Assembly (NCBI GenBank): GCA_947625125.1
Contig: CANQNF010000016.1
Coordinates: 1 to 64,000, forward strand
Length of the DNA: 64,000 nucleotides
Direction: 5' to 3'
From: an uncultured Clostridia bacterium
GTDB taxonomy: Bacteria; Bacillota; Clostridia; Oscillospirales; Ruminococcaceae
Shown: positions 39,359-47,719 of the stretch, piece after piece
Layout: every line of letters starts with the position of its first letter
Numbering within the stretch: position 1 is the stretch's first letter
Position numbers and translations under genes: made by a program
The notes under the pieces: generated by a model
Database searches by the model: none
The model's input: the letters and a program-made list of their open reading frames with translations, nothing else
What the model was told of the DNA's origin: nothing

Positions 39359-40381
39359 ATGAAACAGATACGAAAAATTTCCTGCCTGATGATTGCTTTT
39401 GCAATATTATCGCTCATGCTTTGCTCCTGCGGTGGAGCCGATAAGTCCTTTGCGGAAGTCGCTCCCTCTAATAACACCGAGGACGCGGCCGGATGGGGCT
39501 GGGACGCCGTCGAAGATGCGGATTACGTAGAGGATGCGTCTTACGAAGTGGAAGCGCCTGTCGCGCCCGAAGAAATGCCAGAAGAAGAATATGCCCCTAA
39601 CCCGTCGACGTCAGGCACCCCCGACGCGCCCGAGGAGACCGGCGACAAGATAATCAAAAACGGCAACTTAAGCGTCGAAACGCTTGAATTTGACAAATTC
39701 GTCAGCGACCTCGCCGCAGCCGTCGCACAGTATAACGGTTACATAGAGGAGTCCTCGACATACGGCTCGCGAAAATACCGTTCCGCCGATTACACCATCC
39801 GCATACCTTATAAACAGTACGACAGCTTCATCGGCGTTGTCGGAAATCTTGCCACGATAACCTCCTCGAGCGAATCGATTGAAAACGTAACGCTTCAATA
39901 TGTTGACATCGAAGCGAGGCTCAACGCCCTTAAAGCGGAACGCGACAGCTTCATGGAGCTGATGGACAAGGCCGAGACCATCGACGAAATTTTGCAGATA
40001 CAGAGCTATCTCACCGACGTAAACTACCAAATCGAAAGCTACACGTCTCAGCTCAGGGCTCTCGAAAATAAGGTCTCCTACTCGACGATACGCATAAACG
40101 TCAGCGAGGTCGTAAGGATAACCCCCGAGGAGCCCAAGACCGTCTGGGAGAGAATATCCACAGGCTTCAGCGAAAGCCTCTATAACGTCAAAGAGGGCTT
40201 AAAGAGCTTCTTCGTCGGATTTGTCGTCGCAACTCCGTATCTTGTGGTTTATGCGGTATTCGTGGCGATAATAGTCGTCGTCATCGTCGTCATAATCAAG
40301 GCGAGCAAGAAAAAGCAGCAGAAGCGAATCGAAGAATACAACCGCAGACAGCAGGAGCAGAATCAATCCGAAAATAAATAA
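39359..40381 (+). CDS. DUF4349 domain lipoprotein
   Basis: 340 aa. Lipoprotein signal MKQIRKISCLMIAFAILSLM with lipobox LCSC (about 21-24), an acidic low-complexity linker (about 28-95), then the DUF4349 domain (about 98-250) with its usual IIKNGNLSVE start and coiled-coil segment (IEARLNALKAERDSFMELMD), one C-terminal membrane helix (about 285-315) and a Lys/Gln-rich tail. So it is anchored at both ends. Function is unknown; family members are envelope proteins. AAAGGAAGG precedes the ATG. Confidence 0.88.
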   Translation: MKQIRKISCLMIAFAILSLMLCSCGGADKSFAEVAPSNNTEDAAGWGWDAVEDADYVEDASYEVEAPVAPEEMPEEEYAPNPSTSGTPDAPEETGDKIIKNGNLSVETLEFDKFVSDLAAAVAQYNGYIEESSTYGSRKYRSADYTIRIPYKQYDSFIGVVGNLATITSSSESIENVTLQYVDIEARLNALKAERDSFMELMDKAETIDEILQIQSYLTDVNYQIESYTSQLRALENKVSYSTIRINVSEVVRITPEEPKTVWERISTGFSESLYNVKEGLKSFFVGFVVATPYLVVYAVFVAIIVVVIVVIIKASKKKQQKRIEEYNRRQQEQNQSENK

Positions 40382-40397
40382 ATAAACAAAAGAAAAG

Positions 40398-40430
40398 TCC
40401 GCCGAGTTTTAAACCCGGCGGATATTTTTT
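40398..40430. terminator. Bidirectional terminator between DUF4349 and aminopeptidase genes
   Basis: TCCGCCG-A-GTTT (40398-40409) pairs with AAAC-C-CGGCGGA (40411-40422), followed by TATTTTTT on the plus strand; a shorter T-run is present on the minus side. Confidence 0.85.
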
Positions 40431-40442
40431 ATCATCCGTATT

Positions 40443-41672
40443 TTAAATCGCAAAGTTGCCGTTTTTGAATATCTGCACCTCTTTGCCGTCCTTGGTTCGG
40501 CCGACGATGCTTAAGTCGGGAGCGCCTACCATGAAGTCGACGTGTATCATCGACTCGTTGACTCCGAGCTCGCGGAGCTCCTCAAGAGTCATTTCGCCGT
40601 AGCCCTCCACGCAATCCGCGTACCCTCTGCCGAGAGCGACGTGGCAGCTGGCGTTCTCGTCAAACAGCGTCTCATAGTATAAAATCCCCTGGTTCGAGAT
40701 GGGGCTGTCCTGGGGGACGAGCGCGACCTCGCCTATCATGCAGGCGCCCTCGTCGGTGGAGACCATCTCTTCCAAAAGCTTCTGACCCTTTTCGGCCTCG
40801 ACCTTTACGACCTTGCCGTCCTTAAAGGTGAACGCAAAGTTCTCGATGAGCTGGCCCTGATAGGAAAGGGGCTTGGTGGAGACGAGCCTGCCCTCGGCTC
40901 TGCCTTTCATGGGGGTCGTAAAGACCTCGATGGTGGGCATGTTCGGGTTGAAATAGTGGCCGTTCAGATCGAATTCTCCGCCGCCGCACCAGTTGGACCG
41001 GGGCATGAGCCAGACGGTGAAATCGGTGCCGTTTGAGGATGTGTAGTGCAGGGAATCGAAGCGGTAAGAAGTGAGTTTTTTGCAGCGCTCCTTGAAGTCG
41101 GCGTTGACCTTGTTCCATACCTCGATGGGGTCGTTGTCGTCGGTGACATATACAGTCTCCAAAATGGCCTGCCAAAGCTTCTCGACGGCCTTGCCCTTTC
41201 TCATTCCCGGAAAGACCTTTTTGGCCCATGCTTCGCCGGGGACGGCGGCTATAGTCCACTGGTATTTTGACTCCATGGCGTCGCTGTAGGGCTTCGAGAC
41301 CTTGTAGCGCGCAATTCTCGCTTTCTTGACCTTGGTCGGGTCAATGCCTTTCATGCCGTCGGGGTCGTCGGAAAGAATGACGATGCGGCAGGGAAGCTCC
41401 TCGGACATCCACTTCATCTTCTCCTCCTGCCAGGGAAGAACCGTAGAAAGGGTCTTAAGGGTCTCGTGGCGGTAGGTGAGCTTTGTTACGCGGTCGTCGT
41501 GCCACTCGACGGCGACGTATCTTGCGCCCGCTTTATAGCACTCGTCGACGACCATGGCGCAGAATTCCGCTTGGTCGGCGGCGCAGGAAATCGTCACCGA
41601 CTGGCCCTTTTGGACGTTCGCGCCTATTCTGACGATGAGCTTGGCATATTTTTTTATCGTTGTTTTTTTCAT
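40443..41672 (-). CDS. M29 family aminopeptidase (AmpS/PepS type)
   Basis: 409 aa from ATG 41672 (CGGAGGACAGATC upstream; a longer frame to 41771 runs through the promoter). M29 metal ligands are recognisable in the C-terminal half: Glu in MIGEVALVPQ, Glu/His in YYETLFDENASCHVALGRGY and His/Asp in MIHVDFMVG, followed by the conserved DLSIVGRTKDG. Cytoplasmic metallo-aminopeptidase with broad specificity. Monocistronic. Confidence 0.93.
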   Translation of the reverse strand: MKKTTIKKYAKLIVRIGANVQKGQSVTISCAADQAEFCAMVVDECYKAGARYVAVEWHDDRVTKLTYRHETLKTLSTVLPWQEEKMKWMSEELPCRIVILSDDPDGMKGIDPTKVKKARIARYKVSKPYSDAMESKYQWTIAAVPGEAWAKKVFPGMRKGKAVEKLWQAILETVYVTDDNDPIEVWNKVNADFKERCKKLTSYRFDSLHYTSSNGTDFTVWLMPRSNWCGGGEFDLNGHYFNPNMPTIEVFTTPMKGRAEGRLVSTKPLSYQGQLIENFAFTFKDGKVVKVEAEKGQKLLEEMVSTDEGACMIGEVALVPQDSPISNQGILYYETLFDENASCHVALGRGYADCVEGYGEMTLEELRELGVNESMIHVDFMVGAPDLSIVGRTKDGKEVQIFKNGNFAI

Positions 41673-41727
41673 GATCTGTCCTCCGAATCTGTTTGCGAAA
41701 ATACCGGCCGAGGCCGTATTAAGGATG

Positions 41728-41756
41728 ATTATACCACAGCTTTTGCATAAATGCAA
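41728..41756 (-). promoter_or_regulatory. Promoter of M29 aminopeptidase gene
   Basis: TTGCAT (41751-41756), 17-bp spacer and TATAAT (41728-41733) on the minus strand. It lies immediately beside the divergent crp-like promoter. Confidence 0.75.
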
Positions 41757-41764
41757 GAGGCCTA

Positions 41765-41793
41765 TTGACAAACTCCCCGAAAAATAGTATCAT
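41765..41793 (+). promoter_or_regulatory. Promoter of Crp/Fnr regulator gene
   Basis: TTGACA (41765-41770), 17-bp spacer, TATCAT (41788-41793). Only 8 bp from the -35 of the divergent aminopeptidase promoter, so the two may interfere. Confidence 0.7.
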
Positions 41794-41859
41794 ATAGGAC
41801 GGTTATTTACAAATTGTTTTCAGACTTTAAATAATTAGAACACAAAAAGGGGATATAAT

Positions 41860-42474
41860 ATGAAAGACCAGAGCGGAGCGCGTGCGGCAGCCGCATACTC
41901 GGAACTTTTCAAAGGAACATCGCCGGAAGCGCTCGAGGGAGCGTTCGTAAAGAGCTTCAGACGCGGCGAGAGGGTCGAGGAAATGCAGAACGGAACGGAC
42001 TGCGTCGGGGTCGTTATCGAGGGGAGCCTCGAGGTGAAGCCCGGGGATAAAAGCTCGGTCTCGGTCCTGAGAAAGGGCGGAGAGTTTGGTATCTGCAATA
42101 TTTTTGTCAGGGAAAAAATGCCGACGACGCTTACGGCAAAGGTTTCGAGCAGGGTCATGTTCCTGCCGAAAGAGAGGTTTGCGCGGCTGCTGTCGGAGGA
42201 CAGCGGGCTGATGTACCGATATATAAGGCTTTGCAACCAAAAGATGATATATCTTGCGGAGAGGCTGAGGCTTATTTCGATAGCGGACTGTACGGAGAGG
42301 CTTTATTATTATCTTGAGACGGCGGCCGAGGGCGGCAGGGTAAAACTCAAGGTAACAAAGGAGGAGCTTGCGAAGCAGCTCGGGATCTCGCGTTCAAGCC
42401 TGTTTCGGGCATTCACGGCGCTCGAGGAATCGGGGCGGATAGCCGATAAAGGCGGGTACATAGAGGTCGGGTAA
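41860..42474 (+). CDS. Crp/Fnr family transcriptional regulator
   Basis: 204 aa. N-terminal cyclic-nucleotide-binding-type beta barrel (about 25-120; GVVIEGSLEVKPG, GGEFGICNIF) lacking the Fnr cysteine cluster and the cAMP-binding Arg-Ser pair, then a dimer helix and a winged HTH (about 140-204; TKEELAKQLGISRSSLFRAF). An AAAAAGGGG site precedes the ATG. Effector unknown. It stands before, and in the direction of, the ABC transporter operon, but 700 bp of repeats lie between them. Confidence 0.9.
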   Translation: MKDQSGARAAAAYSELFKGTSPEALEGAFVKSFRRGERVEEMQNGTDCVGVVIEGSLEVKPGDKSSVSVLRKGGEFGICNIFVREKMPTTLTAKVSSRVMFLPKERFARLLSEDSGLMYRYIRLCNQKMIYLAERLRLISIADCTERLYYYLETAAEGGRVKLKVTKEELAKQLGISRSSLFRAFTALEESGRIADKGGYIEVG

Positions 42475-42497
42475 AGAAAGGTCACGGCGAGAAAAAA

Positions 42498-42735
42498 CTA
42501 AAAAGTTCGCCAGCCTTTCAAGGCTGCGGGGGTCTCGGGGGCAGTAGAACAGTTGCGTAAAAACTTGCTGCTCCAAAGCTTCGCCGGAGCTTTGGAGCAG
42601 AGTTTTAAGCGCAAGTTCTCCCTGGTCGCAGCCCGCAGGCTGCGAAATCCCCCGGCTCCGAAAAGGATGCCGTCAGGCATCGTTTTCGGAGTTCTAAAAA
42701 AGCGCAGGAAAGGGAGCAAAAACAGTCCGGTGGAC
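42498..42735. repeat. Hairpin-mosaic repeat, copy 1
   Basis: A chain of hairpins whose conserved blocks recur at 47802-47970: CTAAAAAGTTCGCCAGCC with AGCCTTTCAAGGCT, CGCAGCCCGCAGGCTGCG, and CTCCGAAAA ... TTTTCGGAG around ATGCC-GTCA-GGCAT, then GCGCAGGA and GTCCGGTGGAC. Between the first and second blocks this copy has its own long hairpin (CTGCTCCAAAGCT / AGCTTTGGAGCAG, 42569-42601), absent from copy 2, which has a different hairpin there. Confidence 0.8.
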
Positions 42736-43182
42736 GGGTTATTATATTTAGGTTCGGCGAAGACGAAGTCTTCGCTAAGCGACACTATCAAAATGAAAAA
42801 ATTTGAAGAATGTAAAGAGTGTCGCTTGAAACCACTCGCCGGGGGCTTCCCCGACCCGACGGCAGCCACTGCCGTCGGGCTTCGCGAAAGGGGTTCGGGG
42901 AAAACACCTTGCAAAGGGGTTTTCCCCGAAAGCTGCCGGTCTGCAGAAAGCCCGAGCGAGCGAACGCGGCAGCGTTCGCGAGCGAGGGGGAGAGGCACTG
43001 AAGTAAAAGTCAGCGCAGGCTCCCCTCCCCCCTTGGGGGAGGGGTTGAGGGAGGGGGTACTTAAAATAGCATGAGCGCGAAGCGCGAATACCTTTTCCCC
43101 GCTCAGCCCCCCGCCCATCTCACGTTTTCAGGCGGCAAGCGCCGCTTAATATATTACACTATTTTTAAGGAGAGCATTAAAA
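42736..43182. other. Repeat-rich gap before the ABC operon
   Basis: No gene is supported. Hairpins of CCCGACGGCA/TGCCGTCGGG type and a long imperfect stem TTCGGGGAAAAC ... GTTTTCCCCGAA are visible at about 42860-42940; related TCGGGGAAAACCC units occur twice at 48047-48178. The C-rich palindrome and ACTTAAAATAGC core follow at 43023-43094. Confidence 0.6.
43023..43094 (+). repeat. ACTTAAAATAGC core element, copy b
   Basis: C-rich/G-rich palindrome (CCTCCCCCCTTGGGGGAGG) and then ACTTAAAATAGCATGAGCG, CGAAGCGCGAATACCTT (43059-43094), nearly the same as copy a at 39044-39079. Confidence 0.8.
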
Positions 43183-44280
43183 ATGAAAAGACTTATCGCA
43201 ATCATTCTCGCACTCACACTCACGATGACGGTATTTTCGGGCTGCGGCAGCAGCGATACCCCCGAGGTAAGCGCCCCCGCCGACGATACCGCCACGGAAG
43301 CTCCCGAGGAGCTCGGCCCTGTCACCGACGCGCCCGAAACGGATAACCCCGAGCCTGCCGAGCCGGTAGAAATAAAGATAGCTTCTCTCAAGGGCCCGAC
43401 CACTATGGGCATGGTAAAGCTAATGGACGACTCGGACAACGGCCTCACCGAAAACACCTATAGCGTCTCTGTCTACGGCACCGCGGACGAAATCGTCGGC
43501 CAGATAGTCGGCGGCGAAATAGACGTCGCGAACATCCCCTGCAACTTGGCTTCCGTCCTTTATAATAAGACAAACGGCGGGATATCCGCGCTCGGCATCA
43601 ATACTTTGGGCGTTTTGTATGTTTTGGCAGCCTCCAACCCCGAATCCGCTCTGAATAACGAGGAGCCGTATGCCGAAATTGCGGACTTAAAGGGCAAGAC
43701 CATCTATTCCACCGGCAAGGGCACTACCCCCGAATACGTCCTCAATTATATTTTAAGATCAAACGGCATTGACCCCGAAAAGGACGTGACCGTCGAATAT
43801 CTGTCGGAAGCTACCGAAGTCGCGGCTAAAATGGCGGAATCCACCGACGCTATCGCCGTTCTTCCTCAGCCCTATGTCACCGTTGCAATGACCCAGAACG
43901 AAAACCTCAGAATTGTATTCGACCTCACCGAGGAGTGGCAGAAGATAGACGGCACTCAGCTCGTAACCGGCGTTACCGTCGCACGAAAAGAGTTCATCGA
44001 GGCGAATCCCGAGGCTGTTGAAAAGCTCATGAGCGACTATGCGGCTTCGGTGGAATATGTGAATTCAAATAACGACGAGGCGGCGGCTCTTGTCGGAAAA
44101 TACGACATCGTCGCGGAGGGCGTCGCCAAAAAAGCCCTCCCCTACTGCAACATCGTCTTCCAGACCGGAAGCGACCTGAAAGCCAACGCTTCGGCATATT
44201 TAAACGTTCTCTTTGAGAGCGACCCGACCTCCGTCGGCGGAAATCTCCCCGGCGACGACTTCTATTACAATGCAGAGTAA
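43183..44280 (+). CDS. ABC transporter substrate-binding lipoprotein (NitT/TauT-like)
   Basis: 365 aa. Signal MKRLIAIILALTLTMTVFSGC with lipobox FSGC (18-21) and an acidic linker. The two-lobed periplasmic-binding fold starts with IKIASLKGPTTMGM; VDVANIPCNLA-type (GEIDVANIPCNLASVLYN) and LKGKTIYSTGKGTTPEY segments are characteristic of the NMT1/SsuA-like class that binds nitrate, sulfonates, riboflavin or thiamine precursors. Ligand not determinable. AAGGAG 10 nt upstream. The permease start overlaps its stop. Confidence 0.9.
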   Translation: MKRLIAIILALTLTMTVFSGCGSSDTPEVSAPADDTATEAPEELGPVTDAPETDNPEPAEPVEIKIASLKGPTTMGMVKLMDDSDNGLTENTYSVSVYGTADEIVGQIVGGEIDVANIPCNLASVLYNKTNGGISALGINTLGVLYVLAASNPESALNNEEPYAEIADLKGKTIYSTGKGTTPEYVLNYILRSNGIDPEKDVTVEYLSEATEVAAKMAESTDAIAVLPQPYVTVAMTQNENLRIVFDLTEEWQKIDGTQLVTGVTVARKEFIEANPEAVEKLMSDYAASVEYVNSNNDEAAALVGKYDIVAEGVAKKALPYCNIVFQTGSDLKANASAYLNVLFESDPTSVGGNLPGDDFYYNAE

Positions 44281-45028
44281 ATTAAAATCCATCCTCACTA
44301 AAATATCTGCGGCAGCCTTCTGGATAATCGTCTGGGAGGCTATCGCCGTTTCCATAGGAAGCGAACTTATCATCTGCACGCCGGTGAGGGCCGTAACAAG
44401 GCTCCTTGAACTTTTGCGAGAGCCGGGATTTTACCGTGCCGTCGGCTTTTCATCGCTAAGAATCCTCACCGGATTTTTCTCGGCGCTTATTTTGGGCGAC
44501 GCCCTTGCCGCAGTATCCTCAAAAATAAAAGCCGTGGAAATACTTTTAAGGCCGATAACGTCTGTCATAAAAGCCACGCCCGTAGCCTCGTTCGTGATAC
44601 TTGCGATAATCTGGTTCGGCAGTCGTAATTTAAGCATGTTTATTTCATTTCTCATGGTATTTCCCGTCATTTATTTAAATCTTTTGGAGGGAGCGGCAAG
44701 CGTAGACCGCAGTCTTTCCGAGATGGCGAAAACCTATAAGCTCGGAAAAATAAAGACTTTCATTTACGTCTCTTTCCCGCAGATATACCCGTATCTGGCC
44801 TCGGCATGCTCGGTATCTTTGGGGCTGTGCTGGAAAAGCGGCGTGGCCGCAGAGGTCATCGGCATTCCCTCCGGCTCTGTCGGCGAGAAGCTTTACCGGG
44901 CAAAGCTTTATTTCGAGACCGGAGATCTTCTGGCATGGACGTGCGTAATTATAGCTGTGAGCGTTTTGTTTGAAAAGCTCTTCATGCTGCTCCTGAAAAT
45001 GATAAAAAGAAAAATCGAGGAGGGGTAA
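44270..45028 (+). CDS. ABC transporter permease (NitT/TauT-like)
   Basis: 252 aa from ATG 44270, overlapping the binding-protein stop by 11 nt; no separate ribosome binding site is clear, which suits translational coupling. Six hydrophobic helices and the cytoplasmic EAA loop (LLEGAASVDRSLSEMAKTYKLGKIKTFIYV) of BPD_transp_1 permeases are present. Works with the flanking binding protein and ATPase. Confidence 0.9.
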   Translation: MQSKLKSILTKISAAAFWIIVWEAIAVSIGSELIICTPVRAVTRLLELLREPGFYRAVGFSSLRILTGFFSALILGDALAAVSSKIKAVEILLRPITSVIKATPVASFVILAIIWFGSRNLSMFISFLMVFPVIYLNLLEGAASVDRSLSEMAKTYKLGKIKTFIYVSFPQIYPYLASACSVSLGLCWKSGVAAEVIGIPSGSVGEKLYRAKLYFETGDLLAWTCVIIAVSVLFEKLFMLLLKMIKRKIEEG

Positions 45029-45029
45029 A

Positions 45030-45602
45030 ATGATTTCTCTCAAGGACGTGAGCAAGGCCTTTGACGGACAGCAGGTCCTGAAAAGCTTCAGCATAGACTT
45101 CCCCGACGGCAGCAGAACGGCCCTGATGGGGCGCTCGGGTTCGGGAAAAACGACGGTCTTAAACCTTATTTTGGGCCTTATTTTGCCCGATTCGGGGGAG
45201 GTCGTCCGCCCGTCCGGCAAAGTCGGTACCGTCTTTCAGGAGGACCGGCTCATCGAGAGCATGAGCGCCGTCGGAAACCTGAGGATCATCCTGAAAAAGG
45301 GAAGCGACGGTGAAATTTATAACATCCTCGACCGCCTCGGAATTGACTCTTCGCTTGCCGAAAAGCCGGTAAGGGAGCTCTCGGGCGGCGAAAAACGGCG
45401 GGTCGCGATAGCGCGGGCGCTGATATACGACCCCGAGGTCATGATCATGGACGAGCCGTTCAAGGGCATAGACGAAAAGACCCTGCCGGCCGTCATCCGC
45501 GAAACGGACAGCCGCGCTAAGGGCAAAACGCTTATTTTGGTGACGCACTCCCTGAGCGAGGCCGAGGCCCTCAACTGCCGAGTGGAGAGGGTGGATGTAT
45601 AA
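45030..45602 (+). CDS. ABC transporter ATP-binding protein
   Basis: 190 aa, shorter than the usual 230-260 aa of this subfamily because the C-terminal extension is missing. Walker A GRSGSGKTT, Q-loop in VFQEDRL, signature LSGGEKRRVAIARAL, Walker B VMIMDEPFKGID and H-loop LVTHSLSEA are all present, so it should be active. Follows the permease by 1 nt (its start overlaps the AGGAGGG ribosome-site region). Confidence 0.92.
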   Translation: MISLKDVSKAFDGQQVLKSFSIDFPDGSRTALMGRSGSGKTTVLNLILGLILPDSGEVVRPSGKVGTVFQEDRLIESMSAVGNLRIILKKGSDGEIYNILDRLGIDSSLAEKPVRELSGGEKRRVAIARALIYDPEVMIMDEPFKGIDEKTLPAVIRETDSRAKGKTLILVTHSLSEAEALNCRVERVDV

Positions 45603-45621
45603 AAACCGCAAAACCATTTTA

Positions 45622-45648
45622 AAAGGGACGCCCTATAAAGACGTCCCT
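45622..45648 (+). terminator. Terminator of ABC transporter operon
   Basis: AAGGGACG (45622-45629) pairs with CGTCCCTT (45641-45648), followed by AAATTATT. The U-tract is modest. It also separates the operon from the convergent phage-type genes. Confidence 0.65.
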
Positions 45649-45675
45649 TAAATTATTGCAGTTGCTTTCGTGCTT

Positions 45676-46608
45676 TTAAACGCTGTACTTATCGTGGTCG
45701 CAGCGTATCTCGGTCGTTACTTTGCCGGCGCTGCCCTCGACCTTAAAGCCGCAGACCGTCCCCGAAAATCCCTCGGACGGGACTGTAACGCCGTCCAAAA
45801 GCTCGACCTTTTTGTACCCGTAAAAGCCGAATATGTCGCAGTTTAGGCTCCTCATCGAGAAATCGCCCCTCGCCTCAAGGCCCTCGTTCGGGTCCATTAT
45901 CCACTCGCGGTCAAAGGGTATCTCCCTGACCCGCGTTATGCCCTTTCTTGTGGCGACGGAGTTTGTATAGCTGTACCCCTCGCCCTCGCCGTCAATGGGT
46001 TTCATGTTTATCGACGATATTATCCTCGAATAGTCGGTGGCGTTTGAGCGGTATATAAGGTCGCCTCCGTCAAGCTCTGTCGGGGCCGCTCCCTCGGGCG
46101 GGGTTATCCTTATCTGCGCAGGCCCGTAAAGATAGGGGTATGTTTTCGCTGCGCGCCTTGAATAGCTGACTATTCCGTCCCAAAGGCTCGTGCCGTTGTA
46201 ATAATTGACATAGTTTACTACGGGCGTCCCGGTCTGGTAGGTTATGCCGGGCAGAGTCACGCCGGAGGCTGCGACAAGACCTGCAAGGTCGACGTCCGGC
46301 ACAAGTCCGTCCGCGCACTGGTTCTGCTCCAAAAGCGCCGAAATACCTTTGCTGCTTACCTTTAAAACGGTCCTGCCGTCTTTTTTCATGACAGTCGCCC
46401 CGGTCGGGTAGCCGGAATGGACGAGAACGTTGTCGATGTAAAGCATTATGGACATTATCTCGCTGAGGGCAGCGGTACGCGGGCAGTACCATTCCCCCGA
46501 AACGGCGGTGTACGGCAAAAACCGGTCCTTTTCAAATCTGAAGCTTATGCAGTCGGTGAGATTGAGCGCTCCCCTTGCAAGCCTCGCCATGAGTCTTACT
46601 GCGGTCAT
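45676..46608 (-). CDS. Phage baseplate-hub / late-control-D-like protein (putative)
   Basis: 310 aa. No sure family match, but the layout resembles tail hub proteins: an N-terminal beta-domain ending near ATVMKKDGRTVLKVSSKG, then TSLWDGIVSYSRRAAKTYPYLYG, a segment common in hub proteins where a peptide-binding or beta-barrel domain follows. C-terminal part is beta-rich. It overlaps the upstream gene by 4 nt and is the last gene of the phage-type block. An alternative is a diverged tail fibre or structural protein. Confidence 0.5.
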   Translation of the reverse strand: MTAVRLMARLARGALNLTDCISFRFEKDRFLPYTAVSGEWYCPRTAALSEIMSIMLYIDNVLVHSGYPTGATVMKKDGRTVLKVSSKGISALLEQNQCADGLVPDVDLAGLVAASGVTLPGITYQTGTPVVNYVNYYNGTSLWDGIVSYSRRAAKTYPYLYGPAQIRITPPEGAAPTELDGGDLIYRSNATDYSRIISSINMKPIDGEGEGYSYTNSVATRKGITRVREIPFDREWIMDPNEGLEARGDFSMRSLNCDIFGFYGYKKVELLDGVTVPSEGFSGTVCGFKVEGSAGKVTTEIRCDHDKYSV

Positions 46609-47354
46609 ATCTCGTCGACCCCCGAAAATTCAGCGGTTATTTCGGACATTCCGTCAGCACTGCCCGAAATTTTCAGGCTTTTGAGCATCATCCCCGAAAA
46701 GTCCGTGCCCGCGACGTTAAGGGGACTGACGGCAGTCCCCAAGAGGGGTTTAAGCGCCGAATAGACCGCCATGCCCCCGCGGTTTACGCTTCCTTTTACG
46801 GTAAGGGCCTCCGGCAGATTTCCTATCTTTCGGGTCCTTATCGTTCCGTTCATAAGAGGCGTGTCGGCGGTTTTTACGCTTCCCGATACCTCGAAGCCGG
46901 TCATGCAGCTGTAGCTGACGCCGGCTGCCGAAAATTCAACGGAGTGAAGTATTCCCGTGCCCGAAAGGCCGGCGCAGAATGTGAGTTCGGCAGAGACGAT
47001 GTATCCGCCATGCTCGCGGGAAAACTCGCAGGGAAGCCTTTTTACGGTCTTTATCTCGCCTCTGCAGAGCCCGAGGGCCGGAAGCGCTCTCTCGTCAAAA
47101 ATGCCGCAAAGTTCCTTGGCGCCCATGCCTCTTTTGCCGTAGAGACTGACGGAATAAACGACTTCGCATTTCGTCAGAATGCCGCCTGAGCCGTCCGAGA
47201 CCGTTTCCTTGCAGGTGACGCTGCCTATGCCGCCGAAAAGCAAAAGCTCGTTTCGGTGTTCGTATACTGGCAGGTCCGCAAAGAGGTCGTGAACGCTGCC
47301 GAAGCCGGAAACAAGGGCGTTTACGACGGGCGTAAGCTCGGCTTCAAACATCAT
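46605..47354 (-). CDS. Phage tail-type structural protein (putative)
   Basis: 249 aa, not confidently recognised. The first about 130 residues (KCEVVYSVSLYGKRGMGAKE, CGIFDERALPAL) have the pattern of tail terminator or head-tail joining proteins, and the rest (GVSYSCMTGFEVSGSVKTAD, later TDFSGMMLKSLKISGSADG) is beta-rich like a tail tube protein, so it may be a fusion. Overlaps both neighbours by 4 nt, indicating one translational unit. Confidence 0.5.
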   Translation of the reverse strand: MMFEAELTPVVNALVSGFGSVHDLFADLPVYEHRNELLLFGGIGSVTCKETVSDGSGGILTKCEVVYSVSLYGKRGMGAKELCGIFDERALPALGLCRGEIKTVKRLPCEFSREHGGYIVSAELTFCAGLSGTGILHSVEFSAAGVSYSCMTGFEVSGSVKTADTPLMNGTIRTRKIGNLPEALTVKGSVNRGGMAVYSALKPLLGTAVSPLNVAGTDFSGMMLKSLKISGSADGMSEITAEFSGVDEI

Positions 47355-47719
47355 CCCGCGACCCCCTCAAAGACAAAGCCGCCGTCGGTGATAAGGCCGG
47401 CGGGGAGGGCGGCTAAGGACTGCTGCCAAAGATTTTCGGCAAATTTCACGGTGCCGCTGTCGGAGGTCTTGGCAAAGAGCCCGCCGGTTTTCGAGGAATA
47501 GGTTTTTTCGCTTGCGGCGATGAGGACCGCATAGTCGTAAAACGCCTTGCAGGCGGCCGCGTATTCGCAAAGGGGAATTTCGTCCCCCTCGGGGTCGCGG
47601 TTCAAAAGCCGGGTAAAGCAGGCCTCTGCGCTTGATATCAGAGCGGAGTAGGAGGCCGCCTCATCGGGAGCGAGGTGTGAAAGCTCGCAGAATCTTGCGG
47701 TAATATTTTCTTTTACCAT
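47351..47719 (-). CDS. Head-tail connector-like small protein (putative)
   Basis: 122 aa, helical. Short size, the position directly after the capsid gene and the pattern of alternating helices (CEYAAACKAFYDYAVLIAAS, AENLWQQSLAALP) fit HK97 gp6-type head-tail connectors. Start ATG at 47719 has GGAGAA upstream. Separated from the capsid gene by 496 bp of repeats, unusual in a phage operon. Confidence 0.55.
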   Translation of the reverse strand: MVKENITARFCELSHLAPDEAASYSALISSAEACFTRLLNRDPEGDEIPLCEYAAACKAFYDYAVLIAASEKTYSSKTGGLFAKTSDSGTVKFAENLWQQSLAALPAGLITDGGFVFEGVAG

